A stretch of 64,000 nt of DNA from Nitrobacter vulgaris. GTDB taxonomy: Bacteria; Pseudomonadota; Alphaproteobacteria; Rhizobiales; Xanthobacteraceae. The position numbers and the translations under genes were made by a program. The stretch's first letter is position 1. The number at the start of each line of letters is the position of its first letter. Shown here one piece after another: positions 32,461 to 42,258 of this stretch. The notes under the pieces were generated by a model, which did not search any database, had not been told where the DNA came from, and saw only the letters and a list, made by a program, of their open reading frames with translations. The DNA is taken from assembly GCF_002028545.1 (NCBI RefSeq), contig NZ_MWPQ01000049.1, positions 244,383 to 308,382 on the forward strand. The letters run 5' to 3'.

Positions 32461-35313
32461 ATGAACCCTGTCAGTGAACTCCAGAACCACGGCCAGGCCA
32501 TCTGGCTCGATTTCCTTGCGCGCGGTTTCATAAACAAGGGTGATTTGAAGCATCTTGTCGAGAACGACGGAATACGCGGGGTTACCTCCAATCCCTCAAT
32601 TTTCGAGAAGGCAATCGGGAGTTCGGACGAATATGACAGCGCTATAGTCAGCCTGCTCAAAAACGGCGACCGATCGGTCGCCGATCTCTACGAGCGGCTC
32701 GCCGTAGAGGACATCCAGCACGCCGCCGATGTGTTGCGGCCGGTCTACGATCGGCTCCATGGCGCCGATGGTTTCGTCAGTCTTGAGGTTTCGCCGTATC
32801 TTGCGAACGATACCAAGGCGACGATTGCCGAAGCTAAGAGGCTGTGGAAGGCCGTCGACCGCAAAAACCTGATGATCAAGGTGCCGGCGACGCCGAATGG
32901 CTTGCCCGCGATCCGTCACCTGATTTCCGAGGGCATCAGCATCAACATCACGTTGTTGTTCTCCCAAAAGGTCTACGTCGAGGTAGCTGAGGCGTATCAG
33001 GCCGGGCTTCGAGAATATGTCCGAAATGGCGGGGATCCCGCACATGTTGCAAGCGTCGCCAGCTTCTTCGTCAGCCGAATCGATAGCGCTGCCGACAAGC
33101 AGCTCGACGAAAAGATCGCGCAAGCCAACGATCCTGCGGAGAAAGCGCGTCTTGCCGCGCTCAAGGGCCAGGTCGCGATTGCCAATGCCAAGCTCGCCTA
33201 TCAGGATTACAAGCGGCTGTTTGCCGGCGAAGACTGGCAAAAGCTGGAAGCCGAAGGCGCCAGACCGCAGCGGCTGCTATGGGCTTCGACCGGGACCAAG
33301 AACAAGGACTACCGTGACGTCCTCTACGTTGAGGAGTTGATCGGTTCAGACACTGTCAATACTGTGCCGCCGGCGACCCTTGAGGCCTTCCGCGATCACG
33401 GCAAGCTGCGCGATAGCCTCGAGGAAAGTTTGGATGACGCACGGCAAGTGCTCACCGCGCTCGCGGAAGCCGGAATCTCGCTCGATGCGATCACCCGGGA
33501 CCTCGTGAAAGAGGGCGTGCGGCTGTTCGCGGACGCGGCCGACAAATTGCTCGGCGCCGTCGCCCGGAAGCGGGAAAAGATTCTCGGTTCTGCCATCGAC
33601 CGACAGACCTTGTCGCTGGACCCCGCCACGGCGAAATCCGTCGAAGCAGAGGCGGATGACTGGCGAGCCGCCGGCACCGTCCGCAAGCTATGGCAGCAGG
33701 ATAAGTCGGTGTGGACCGGCGCGGACGAAGACAAATGGCTGGCCTGGCTGACGAGTCCTGCCGCCGAGTTTAATCGGGCAGCTGACTACGAGGACTACGC
33801 GCAGCGAGTGAAGAAGCAAAAATTCACCGACGCGGTTGTCCTCGGCATGGGCGGATCAAGCCTGGGTCCGGAGGTGCTGGCGAAGACCTTTCCGAAGGCA
33901 GCAGGTTTCCCGAAACTACATGTGCTGGACTCAACCGATCCCACCCAGATTCGTTCGCTTGAAGCCGCAATCGACGTCGACAGGACTGTCTTCATCGTGT
34001 CCAGCAAGTCCGGCGGAACGACAGAACCAAATGCACTGAAAGACTATTTTCATGCGCGGGTGGCCAAGGCCATCGGCGCCGACAAAGCCGGCCACCGCTT
34101 CATCGCGATCACCGATCCGGGGTCCTCGCTTGACGAGGAAGCGGCGAAGCTCGGCTACGCGCGCACCTTCCACGGCGATCCCGCAATCGGCGGCCGCTAT
34201 TCGATCCTGTCTCCTTTCGGCCTGGTCCCGGCGGCAACAGCGGGAATCGATGTGACAGGATTGCTCGAGAATGCACTCGTCATGGTGCGATCCTGTGGCG
34301 CCCAGGTCCCACCGCATGACAATCCTGGCGTTCAGCTCGGATTAGCCATGGGTCTCGCGGGGCGCGAAGGCCGTGACAAGGTCACTATTCTGGCGTCTCC
34401 GAAAATCGCTGATTTTGGTGCATGGGCCGAGCAACTGATCGCCGAATCGACCGGCAAGGAGAGCAAGGGCCTTATTCCGATCGACGGCGAACCGCTCGCC
34501 GATGCGAACCTTTACGGTAATGACCGCTTCTTCATCGATATCCGCACGGCGGATGAAGAGGATGCCGCTCATGATGAGAAATTGCGCGCGCTCGAAAGCG
34601 CTGGACATCCGGTGGTCCGGATCGTGATGAACTCGGTCGATCAGATCGGTCAGGAATTTTTCCGGTTCGAGATGGCCGTCGCAGTCGCCGGCTCGGTTCT
34701 CGGCATCAATCCGTTCGATCAGCCTGACGTCGAAGCTGCCAAGGTCAGGACTCGCGAATTGACGTCAGCCTTCGAGAAAACGGGCAGGCTTCCCAAGGAA
34801 AAGCCGGCGATTTCCGCCGCCGGCTTCGATCTTTACACCGACGCTGAGAATGCGCGCGCGTTACGCGAGAAGGGCGGCGACGGTGAGCTATCCTCGTGGC
34901 TCAAGGCGCATCTCGCGCGCGCAGAGCCCGGCGATTATGTCGCCTTTCTGGCTTACGTCGCGCGCGATGACGAACACATCGGTGATCTACAGCGGATGCG
35001 CCTCGCCGTTCGCGACCGGAAGAAAGTCGCCACCTGTGCCGAGTTCGGCCCACGTTTCCTGCATTCGACTGGCCAGGCCTACAAAGGCGGTCCCGACAGC
35101 GGCGTTTTTCTCCAGATCACCGCCGACGACCCACGGGATTTGAAGATTCCCGGCCGGAAAACGAGCTTCAGTATTATCAAGGCTGCGCAGGCGCGCGGCG
35201 ATTTCGATGTGCTCACCCGGCGGGGACGGCGAGCGCTTCGCGTGCATCTCAAGGGAGATCTTCAATCCGGCTTGTCGCGGCTCGACGAGGCGATCAGCCG
35301 AGCTCTCATGTGA
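32461..35313 (+). CDS. tal-pgi: Bifunctional transaldolase / glucose-6-phosphate isomerase
   Basis: 950 residues from the ATG at 32461; an upstream in-frame ATG (32401) adds 20 residues with no family match. The N-terminal transaldolase domain (about 1-370) shows GVTSNPSIFEKAI and the Schiff-base lysine in NLMIKVPATPNGLPAI. The phosphoglucose isomerase domain (about 400-950) shows GMGGSSLGPEVLA and SKSGGTTEPNALKDYF. One polypeptide thus links the non-oxidative pentose-phosphate steps to fructose-6-phosphate/glucose-6-phosphate exchange. It heads the sugar-metabolism cluster that continues with gnd, zwf, pgl and gntK. Confidence 0.95.
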   Translation: MNPVSELQNHGQAIWLDFLARGFINKGDLKHLVENDGIRGVTSNPSIFEKAIGSSDEYDSAIVSLLKNGDRSVADLYERLAVEDIQHAADVLRPVYDRLHGADGFVSLEVSPYLANDTKATIAEAKRLWKAVDRKNLMIKVPATPNGLPAIRHLISEGISINITLLFSQKVYVEVAEAYQAGLREYVRNGGDPAHVASVASFFVSRIDSAADKQLDEKIAQANDPAEKARLAALKGQVAIANAKLAYQDYKRLFAGEDWQKLEAEGARPQRLLWASTGTKNKDYRDVLYVEELIGSDTVNTVPPATLEAFRDHGKLRDSLEESLDDARQVLTALAEAGISLDAITRDLVKEGVRLFADAADKLLGAVARKREKILGSAIDRQTLSLDPATAKSVEAEADDWRAAGTVRKLWQQDKSVWTGADEDKWLAWLTSPAAEFNRAADYEDYAQRVKKQKFTDAVVLGMGGSSLGPEVLAKTFPKAAGFPKLHVLDSTDPTQIRSLEAAIDVDRTVFIVSSKSGGTTEPNALKDYFHARVAKAIGADKAGHRFIAITDPGSSLDEEAAKLGYARTFHGDPAIGGRYSILSPFGLVPAATAGIDVTGLLENALVMVRSCGAQVPPHDNPGVQLGLAMGLAGREGRDKVTILASPKIADFGAWAEQLIAESTGKESKGLIPIDGEPLADANLYGNDRFFIDIRTADEEDAAHDEKLRALESAGHPVVRIVMNSVDQIGQEFFRFEMAVAVAGSVLGINPFDQPDVEAAKVRTRELTSAFEKTGRLPKEKPAISAAGFDLYTDAENARALREKGGDGELSSWLKAHLARAEPGDYVAFLAYVARDDEHIGDLQRMRLAVRDRKKVATCAEFGPRFLHSTGQAYKGGPDSGVFLQITADDPRDLKIPGRKTSFSIIKAAQARGDFDVLTRRGRRALRVHLKGDLQSGLSRLDEAISRALM

Positions 35314-35322
35314 CCATGGCCA

Positions 35323-35350
35323 TGACGCGTCAGGTTGTGACGTTGCGTCA
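35323..35350 (+). promoter_or_regulatory. Paired dyad symmetries ahead of gnd-zwf operon
   Basis: Two perfect palindromes lie 5 bases apart: TGACGCGTCA (35323-35332) and TGACGTTGCGTCA (35338-35350). They share TGACG/CGTCA half-sites and lie in the 231-base gap before gnd. The layout suits a pair of operators for a dimeric regulator; which one is unknown. Confidence 0.5.
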
Positions 35351-35544
35351 GGAAACAAACGTTCGCCAGCCGCGTCAAGCTGGGATCTTGCTCCTTGCCG
35401 TCGTTCATCGCGATCCACATTCGCCAATCTTCCTGAAACACCCGAGGTGTTGGGCCATACCGTGAACCGCACGCATCATTGAACCATCGGACCGCCCGTG
35501 GAATGTCCAGACCACGAGGGGCTCCCGGAGGAGGGATCGGACCA

Positions 35545-36558
35545 ATGCAGATAGGTATGATCGGACTGGGGCGAATGGGGGCCAACATCGTTCGCCGCCT
35601 GATGAAAAAGGGAGGTCATCAGGCCGTCGTCTATGACATCAGCGACCAGGCCGTCGCCGCGATTGCCGCGGAGGGAGCCTCAGGCGCGATTGATCTCCAA
35701 GACTTCGTCCGCAAGCTCGAAAAGCCGCGCGCCATTTGGATCATGCTGCCCGCCGGAGCGATTACGGAGTCCACCATCGCGACGATCGCCGGGCTGCTCG
35801 ATAAAGATGATGTCATCATCGATGGCGGCAATACCTTCTGGCAGGACGATATCCGGCGCGCGAGAACGCTGCGCGACAAGGGCATCTACTATGTCGATGT
35901 AGGCACCAGCGGCGGAGTTTGGGGCTTGGAACGCGGGTATTGCATGATGATCGGCGGCGACAAGGCCGTGGTTGATCGTCTCGACCCGATTTTCGCGTCG
36001 CTGGCGCCCGGACGCGGCGGCATTCCGGGAACGCCGAGCCGCGACGGCCGTGATCCGCGCGTCGAGCAAGGCTACCTCCACACGGGGCCCGTTGGCTCCG
36101 GCCATTTCGTCAAGATGGTTCATAACGGAATCGAATACGGCCTGATGCAGGCCTTTGCCGAAGGCTTCGACATTCTCAAAAACGCGAACACCAATGCGCT
36201 GCCAGAGCATCATCGGTTCAAGCTTGACCTCGCAGATATTGCCGAGGTGTGGCGCCGCGGCAGTGTGATTTCATCCTGGCTGCTCGATCTCACCGCTTCT
36301 GCGTTGGCCCGCAGCGAGACTCTCGAGGCTTACTCGGGATTTGTCGCAGATTCCGGCGAGGGTCGCTGGACGGTCAACGCCGCCATTGATGAAGCCGTTC
36401 CGGCCGAAGTTCTAACGGCCGCACTGTTCGCGCGCTTTCGCTCGCGTCAGCAACATACGTTCGCAGAGAAAATCCTCTCGGCGATGCGAGAGGGATTCGG
36501 GGGGCACAAGGAGCCAGGAGAAACCGATCCATCTACAAAGGGGAGGACCGCGAGTTGA
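35545..36558 (+). CDS. gnd: 6-phosphogluconate dehydrogenase, decarboxylating
   Basis: 337 residues from the ATG at 35545; the frame is open from 35479. This is the short, single-domain Gnd form. The NAD(P) site is [19 protein letters not shown]. The substrate motif [21 protein letters not shown] and the catalytic-helix [21 protein letters not shown] (Lys and Asn) are intact. It converts 6-phosphogluconate to ribulose-5-phosphate. Short forms are often NAD-preferring, but cofactor choice is not decided here. It overlaps zwf by four bases. Confidence 0.95.
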   Translation: MQIGMIGLGRMGANIVRRLMKKGGHQAVVYDISDQAVAAIAAEGASGAIDLQDFVRKLEKPRAIWIMLPAGAITESTIATIAGLLDKDDVIIDGGNTFWQDDIRRARTLRDKGIYYVDVGTSGGVWGLERGYCMMIGGDKAVVDRLDPIFASLAPGRGGIPGTPSRDGRDPRVEQGYLHTGPVGSGHFVKMVHNGIEYGLMQAFAEGFDILKNANTNALPEHHRFKLDLADIAEVWRRGSVISSWLLDLTASALARSETLEAYSGFVADSGEGRWTVNAAIDEAVPAEVLTAALFARFRSRQQHTFAEKILSAMREGFGGHKEPGETDPSTKGRTAS

Positions 36559-38072
36559 TGACGGTCGCAAGCAACAAGCCGCGCAACCCGGAGCCATGCT
36601 GCTTCGTCATTTTTGGTGTCACCGGAGATCTCACCCATCGCCTGATCATTCCGGCACTCTACAATCTTGCCGAATCCGGCTTGCTGCCGGAGCAGTTTTG
36701 CCTCGTCGGTATCGTCCGCAAGCAGATGTCGGAAGACGATCTTCGGCAAAGCCTGATGGAGGGTTTGAAAAAGCATGCCACGCGGCCGGTCAAAACCGAA
36801 ATTGCCGACAAGGTGCTTAATTGCCTGACGTGCGTCGAAGCCGACCCCTCCGATCCATCCTCATTCGATACGCTGAGCAAGGCCTGTGAAAGGCTTGAGA
36901 CAAGAACGGGGACGTGCGGCAATCGCCTGTTCTATCTTGCCGTGCCGCCGACAGCCTTTGCACCGATCGCAGAACAACTTGGCCGCGTCGGTCTACTGCG
37001 AGAGACAAACGGCACGTGGCGTCGCCTAGTGGTCGAAAAGCCTTTCGGCACCGATCTTGCGTCTGCCAGAGCGCTCAACGCCAGGCTGCTAAAGATCGCC
37101 AACGAACATCAGATCTATCGGATTGACCACTATCTCGGCAAGGAGACCGTCCAGAACATCCTTGTTCTTCGTTTCGCCAACGGCATGTTCGAGCCGATCT
37201 GGAATCGCAACCACATCGATCATATCCAGATCACCGTCGACGAAAAGCTGTCGGTCGGACATCGCGGCAGCTTCTACGACGCTACCGGAGCACTGAGAGA
37301 CATGGTGCCGAACCATCTGTTCCAGTTGCTCTCGCTGGTGACCATGGAGCCACCGAGGCGATTCGAAGCTCACGCGGTGCGTTCAGAGAAGGCGGAAGTG
37401 CTGGCCGCAATCCAGACGCAAACGCCGGAGGAGGCGCTGAGAAATTCTGTGCGCGGACAATATTACGCCGGGCAGGTCGGCGACGAGGCGGTCGTCGATT
37501 ACCGCGACACCCCCGACGTCAAGCCCAACAGCACCACCGAGACCTATGCGGCGCTCAAGCTGACCATCGACAACTGGCGATGGGCCGGCGTTCCATTCTA
37601 CTTGCGGACCGGCAAGGCTCTCGGCCTCAAGCGCACCGAGGTGGCCATCAAGTTCAAACAGGCGCCGTTCGCGATGTTTCGCTGCACGCCGGTGGACCAG
37701 CTGTCGCAAAACTATTTGGTCATCGGCATCGAGCCGGCCGAAGGCATCACGATGCAATTCAATACCAAAGTACCTGGCCCCACGATCTCGATCGACGGCG
37801 TCGAGATGAAATTCCGCTACAAGGATTACTTCCACGCTGCACCGAGTACCGGTTACGAAACCCTGATCTACGATTGCATGACCGGCGACAACATCCTGTT
37901 TCAGCGCGCTGACGGCGTGGAGGCCGGCTGGCAGGCGGTGCAGCCGTTCCTCGACGCCTGGAAGAAGGCCGGCGCCAACGGGCTGGTGGGCTATAAGGCG
38001 GGCAGCGAAGGCCCCCGTGAGGCCGACGAACTGCTGGCGCGGGACGGCAACCAGTGGCGCGAGCTGACATGA
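36555..38072 (+). CDS. zwf: Glucose-6-phosphate 1-dehydrogenase
   Basis: 505 residues. The nucleotide-binding start is [21 protein letters not shown], slightly changed from the usual GASGDLAxRK (GVTGDLTHR). The catalytic [15 protein letters not shown] and the substrate-binding EKPFGTD are conserved. It oxidises glucose-6-phosphate to 6-phosphogluconolactone. It overlaps gnd at its start and pgl at its end (ATGA), placing the whole oxidative pentose-phosphate branch in one transcript. Confidence 0.97.
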   Translation: MMTVASNKPRNPEPCCFVIFGVTGDLTHRLIIPALYNLAESGLLPEQFCLVGIVRKQMSEDDLRQSLMEGLKKHATRPVKTEIADKVLNCLTCVEADPSDPSSFDTLSKACERLETRTGTCGNRLFYLAVPPTAFAPIAEQLGRVGLLRETNGTWRRLVVEKPFGTDLASARALNARLLKIANEHQIYRIDHYLGKETVQNILVLRFANGMFEPIWNRNHIDHIQITVDEKLSVGHRGSFYDATGALRDMVPNHLFQLLSLVTMEPPRRFEAHAVRSEKAEVLAAIQTQTPEEALRNSVRGQYYAGQVGDEAVVDYRDTPDVKPNSTTETYAALKLTIDNWRWAGVPFYLRTGKALGLKRTEVAIKFKQAPFAMFRCTPVDQLSQNYLVIGIEPAEGITMQFNTKVPGPTISIDGVEMKFRYKDYFHAAPSTGYETLIYDCMTGDNILFQRADGVEAGWQAVQPFLDAWKKAGANGLVGYKAGSEGPREADELLARDGNQWRELT

Positions 38073-38812
38073 CATCCGCTAACGCGGCGGACCGCAGGTT
38101 TCAGGTGCTCCCAGATGCGGAAGCAGTCGCTACCGAAGCAGCGGAACGAATGATCTCCCGGATTGCGGAAAATGCAACGCGGCCGGCGATTTGCCTGACC
38201 GGCGGCTCCGGCCCAAAAGCGCTCTACGCGCTGCTGGGAAGCCCGGACTATCGTTCGCGGATCGCCTGGGACCGCGTTCACTGGTTCATTGGGGACGAGC
38301 GTTTCGTGAGCGCGGACGACAAGCGCAACAATATGGCGATGGCCAGGGACCTTTTTCTGAACCGTTGCGCTCCGCCGGGAAATATCCATCCTATGCCGAC
38401 GGATGCTCACGATCCGGATACGACGGCGCGGCTTTACGAGCGCGAACTCCAACTCTTTTACAACGCGCGTCGTCTCGATGCAGCCAAACCGCTTTTTGAT
38501 GTCGTTTTGATGGGGCTTGGACCGGACGGTCACACCGCCTCTTTGTTTCCGGAAGATCGAGCGCTCGACGAGACCGAACGATGGGTCGTCGGCGTGGACC
38601 ACGCGCACGTCGAGCCTTTTGTTCCCCGCGTCACCCTGACGCTCCCGGCGCTGGCCTCCTCACGCGAGATGCTGTTTCTCGTCAGCGGTAAAGCCAAGCA
38701 AGGCATCCTCTCGAAAGTCATGGCGGGCGCCGATCTGCCCGGTACACGCGCACATTCCAGCGGCATCACAACGTGGCTGACCGATGCCGCGGCCGCAGGA
38801 TCGCCGGCATGA
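38069..38812 (+). CDS. pgl: 6-phosphogluconolactonase
   Basis: 247 residues from the ATG at 38069 that overlaps the zwf stop. It shows the SugP-type pattern CLTGGSGPKALYALL, VHWFIGDERFVSADDKRNNMAMARDLFLN and DVVLMGLGPDGHTASLFP of the DevB lactonase family. It hydrolyses 6-phosphogluconolactone between the Zwf and Gnd steps. The next gene, gntK, overlaps it by four bases. Confidence 0.96.
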   Translation: MTSANAADRRFQVLPDAEAVATEAAERMISRIAENATRPAICLTGGSGPKALYALLGSPDYRSRIAWDRVHWFIGDERFVSADDKRNNMAMARDLFLNRCAPPGNIHPMPTDAHDPDTTARLYERELQLFYNARRLDAAKPLFDVVLMGLGPDGHTASLFPEDRALDETERWVVGVDHAHVEPFVPRVTLTLPALASSREMLFLVSGKAKQGILSKVMAGADLPGTRAHSSGITTWLTDAAAAGSPA

Positions 38813-39345
38813 ATGCGGGCGGAGATGCCGCCTTTTGCGCGCTGATTGTCATGGGCGTGTCGGGATCTGGTAAAAGCACCATTGCGGTTGCGCTAGGACA
38901 ACGACTGGGATGGATAGTTGAGGATGCCGACCGTTTTCATGCGGAAAGCAATATTGATAAAATGCGCGCCGGCATCGCATTGAACGATGACGACAGGCGG
39001 CCGTGGTTACGCGCCATCGCCGCGGAGATCGGCCGCAGACGTGCAAACGGCACGAGCGTGATCATGGCCTGCTCCGCGCTCAAGCGCGCCTATCGCGACA
39101 TTCTCGTGCAAGGTCATAGCGACACCCGCATCGTCTACCTGCGCGGCGACAGAAGCCTGATCATGAGCCGTCTCAAGGCGAGAGGCGATCATTTCATGCC
39201 GCAGGCGTTGCTCGAGAGCCAGCTCGCAACACTGGAGGAGCCTACCGAGGATGAGCGACCGATCGTTGTCGACATCGATGCGAGCGTGGACGAAATTACC
39301 GATCGAATCGTCACCATGCTCGACGCGGGCTGGATACTCTCATGA
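38809..39345 (+). CDS. gntK: Gluconokinase
   Basis: 178 residues from the ATG at 38809 overlapping the pgl stop. The P-loop is VMGVSGSGKSTIAVALGQRLGW. DADRFH and NIDKMRAGIALNDDDRRPWL, and the CSALKRAYRDIL segment, are specific to GntK. It phosphorylates gluconate to 6-phosphogluconate, feeding the Gnd reaction directly. No gluconate transporter is encoded nearby. It overlaps the HAD gene by four bases. Confidence 0.95.
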   Translation: MNAGGDAAFCALIVMGVSGSGKSTIAVALGQRLGWIVEDADRFHAESNIDKMRAGIALNDDDRRPWLRAIAAEIGRRRANGTSVIMACSALKRAYRDILVQGHSDTRIVYLRGDRSLIMSRLKARGDHFMPQALLESQLATLEEPTEDERPIVVDIDASVDEITDRIVTMLDAGWILS

Positions 39346-40145
39346 ACAGCATTTCCCTCGTGATTTCGGACGTTGACGGAAGTCTGCTAACGCCCGACAA
39401 ACGTCTGACGGAAGCTGCAATCCAGGCGGTGAAACGACTTGCCGAAAGAGATATCAGCTTCACGATCACCAGCAGCCGCCCTCCCTTGGGTATGCGAATG
39501 CTGATCGAGCCGCTCAATATCCAACTGCCGCTCGGCGCATTCAACGGCAGTCTGATGATCGATCCCGCCCTCAAGATGCTTCGAAGGACTGCCATTTCAG
39601 CGTCGGCCGCCCGACGAGCGATCGACGCGCTGAAAACTTCCGAAACCGACATTTGGCTGTTCACCGCGGACCGTTGGCTTATCACGCGCGACGATGGCCG
39701 CTACGTTCCGCATGAGCAGCACACAATCCGAATGGCTCCGGTTATGGTTTCCGATTTTGAGGAATTCACAGACGACGCCTCCAAGATCGTTGGCGTCAGC
39801 GCCGATCCCGAGAAGCTCGCCCGTTGCGAGATGGCGATGCAGGTGGCCCTCGCCGGCCAGGCGAAGGTTGTCCGATCGCAGAGCTATTATCTCGACATCA
39901 CACCTGCCGGAGAGGACAAGGGCACATTCGTGGAGACGTTAGCGAAGCGCCTCAACATTTCAACGCGCAACATCGCGACCATCGGAGACATGCAGAACGA
40001 TCTGGCCATGTTTGCCAAAAGCGGCCTGTCATTTGCCATGGGAAATGCCGAAGACAACGTGAAGGCGCAAGCCACTCGTGTCACCGATAGCAATGAAAAC
40101 GACGGTTTCGCCAAGGCGATCGATCAGATCATGGCCCTCGACTAG
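39342..40145 (+). CDS. HAD-IIB (Cof-type) sugar-phosphatase-like hydrolase
   Basis: 267 residues. Motif I is VISDVDGSLLTPDKRLTE (nucleophile Asp, acid-base Asp). Motif II lies in TITSSRPP, and motifs III/IV in DKGTFVETLAKRLNIS and TIGDMQNDLAMFAKSGLSFAMGNA. This is the Cof-like phosphatase pattern, often acting on sugar phosphates. Last gene of the pentose-phosphate operon. Substrate not identifiable. It converges with the GH15 gene, with three bases between stops. Confidence 0.9.
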   Translation: MNSISLVISDVDGSLLTPDKRLTEAAIQAVKRLAERDISFTITSSRPPLGMRMLIEPLNIQLPLGAFNGSLMIDPALKMLRRTAISASAARRAIDALKTSETDIWLFTADRWLITRDDGRYVPHEQHTIRMAPVMVSDFEEFTDDASKIVGVSADPEKLARCEMAMQVALAGQAKVVRSQSYYLDITPAGEDKGTFVETLAKRLNISTRNIATIGDMQNDLAMFAKSGLSFAMGNAEDNVKAQATRVTDSNENDGFAKAIDQIMALD

Positions 40146-40148
40146 CCG

Positions 40149-41990
40149 CTATGCCCTTGCCCGCTGCATCGCCGGTTTACGTGCCGCGTTGAGATTGTGG
40201 ATGGTGTTGACCAGCGCAATGTGGGTCAGTGCCTGCGGAAAATTTCCCGTCATGCGACGGGCAACCGTATCATACTCCTCCGACAGCAGGCCAAGGTCGT
40301 TCGCCACCCCCGCAACCCGCTTCAGCAGCATCTCGGCCCGCTCGATATCGCCGCTCAGGACATAGGCATCGGCGAGCCAGAGCGTGCAGGCCAGAAAGGC
40401 TCCCTCGATCGGCGGCTGTTCGTCTGACACCGCGCGCGGATCGTGCCTGAGCACGAAGCCGTCCGGCATCAGATGCCTCTCCACCGCTGCGAGCGTTCCC
40501 ACAACACGCGGATCAGACGCCGGCAGGAAGCCGACCGACGGAATGAGAAGCGTGCTGGCATCAAGCAGCTTCGAGCCGTAGGATACGACGAAGGTATTTT
40601 GTTCGCGATCAAAACCCTTTTCGCAGACGTCGCGATGGATCGTATCACGCAGTTCACGCCAACGCTCGACCGGCGCTTCGAAACCGAAATGCTCCACGCT
40701 CTTGACGCCGCGGTCGAACGCTACCCAGACAAGCACCTTCGACGAGACATAGTGCTTGCCAGGTCCCCTTAGTTCCCAGATACCTGAATCTGTTTCATTC
40801 CAAATACGGCCGAGATGCTCGAGTAGCTCGCATTCCAGCGCCCAGGTTGGCTCACTCAGCTTGAGGTTCGCCTCCCTCGACTGGTGAAATACGTCCATCA
40901 GTTCGCCGTAGACATCAAGCTGGAGCTGGGCATGCGCCGCATTTCCGATCCTGACCGGCCGCGCGCCCTCATAACCAGGCAGCCAGTCTGCCTCCCATTC
41001 CGTCAGGCGACGTTGTCCCAGGATGCCATACATGATCTGCATGTCGGAGGGCGAGCCTGCGACCGATCTCAGCAGCCAGTCGTGCCACTCCGACGCCTCA
41101 TCGTAATAGCCGCTGTTCATCAGCGCGAGCAGCGTAAAGGTCGCGTCGCGCAGCCAGCAGAACCGGTAATCCCAGTTACGTGCACCGCCAAGCTTTTCGG
41201 GAAGCGAGGTTGTCGGAGCCGCGACAATGCCGCCAGAAGGCGCATAGATCATGGCTTTCAGGACAACCAGCGAGCGCATTGCGAGATCACGATACGGACC
41301 GTCATAGTCAAACTTTTCGCACCACTCGCTCCAGAACGCCTCCGTGTCCCGCAGCGCTTTCGCAGGATCGATCGGGGGTGGAACGGCGAAATGCGATGCG
41401 CCGTACGCCATGACAAACGGAATCGTCTGCCCGGCGCTGACCTCGAAGTCCGCGACGGTGGTCATGTTCTCGCCGTGAGTCTCAACCGGCGTGCGCAACA
41501 CCAGCATGTCCGGCCCGCAAATGGCGAGCAGCGCCCTGTCCTCCGTGCGGCGGACCCATGGCGCGTTCTTACCGAAGCCGAACCGGATTACCATATCCAT
41601 GTGCATCTTCACGCGGCCGCGGTCGCCCCGGACGAGGCGAACGATGTCGGACACCGTGCCGCGCGGCGGCATGAAATCAATCAAAGTGACAGCGCCGCCG
41701 GCGGTTTCAAACCGGGTTTCGAGGATAAGGCCGTCTCCGCGATATTGATGACTCGATCGCTCGATCTTTTCCGAAGGAGCGATCCGCCAATGGCCGTTAC
41801 GCTCATCGCCCAGGAGGGCGGCAAAGCAGGCATCGGAATCGAAGCACGGCCAGCAAAGCCAGTCGAGTGACCCCGTCCGGTCGACGAGCGCGACGGTCTC
41901 GCCGTCGCCGATGATTCCATAGTCTTCGATGTTGCTGGGCAATTTGCGGAACTCGGCAGGTGAGCTGAAAACAAAATGACGGAACGCCAA
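40149..41990 (-). CDS. Glycoside hydrolase family 15 protein (glucoamylase/trehalase-like)
   Basis: 613 residues. The N-terminal beta domain begins NIEDYGIIGDGETVALVDRTGSLDWLCWPCFDSDACFAALLG. The (alpha/alpha)6 catalytic domain includes GARNWDYRFCWLRDATFTLLALMNSGYYDEA, the usual GH15 hallmark. Bacterial members without signal peptide act on intracellular glucans or trehalose. No secretion signal is seen here. Next to the pentose-phosphate operon it could feed glucose into it from stored sugar. Specificity is uncertain. Confidence 0.92.
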   Translation of the reverse strand: MAFRHFVFSSPAEFRKLPSNIEDYGIIGDGETVALVDRTGSLDWLCWPCFDSDACFAALLGDERNGHWRIAPSEKIERSSHQYRGDGLILETRFETAGGAVTLIDFMPPRGTVSDIVRLVRGDRGRVKMHMDMVIRFGFGKNAPWVRRTEDRALLAICGPDMLVLRTPVETHGENMTTVADFEVSAGQTIPFVMAYGASHFAVPPPIDPAKALRDTEAFWSEWCEKFDYDGPYRDLAMRSLVVLKAMIYAPSGGIVAAPTTSLPEKLGGARNWDYRFCWLRDATFTLLALMNSGYYDEASEWHDWLLRSVAGSPSDMQIMYGILGQRRLTEWEADWLPGYEGARPVRIGNAAHAQLQLDVYGELMDVFHQSREANLKLSEPTWALECELLEHLGRIWNETDSGIWELRGPGKHYVSSKVLVWVAFDRGVKSVEHFGFEAPVERWRELRDTIHRDVCEKGFDREQNTFVVSYGSKLLDASTLLIPSVGFLPASDPRVVGTLAAVERHLMPDGFVLRHDPRAVSDEQPPIEGAFLACTLWLADAYVLSGDIERAEMLLKRVAGVANDLGLLSEEYDTVARRMTGNFPQALTHIALVNTIHNLNAARKPAMQRARA

Positions 41991-42258
41991 TATTATTCAT
42001 CGCCGGGTAGTTGGCCATCCCGCCTGGTGAACTTTCTGGAAAAGAATGTCATGTAAATGGAGAGCGAGCGACTGGATGCGAACGCACGGGTACCCATTGT
42101 GATCCACCGCTTAGCGCAGTTGCTCGCCAAATTTTCGGCATAAGGTTCGGCTCATGCCTCGCCTTATGAAGCATCCCCAGCCGCATCATACATGTCCGGC
42201 ATAGGCGATCATGCTCAAAGGTAAGTCAGAATTTGGTTCTACGGCGTTGAATGAGAAC

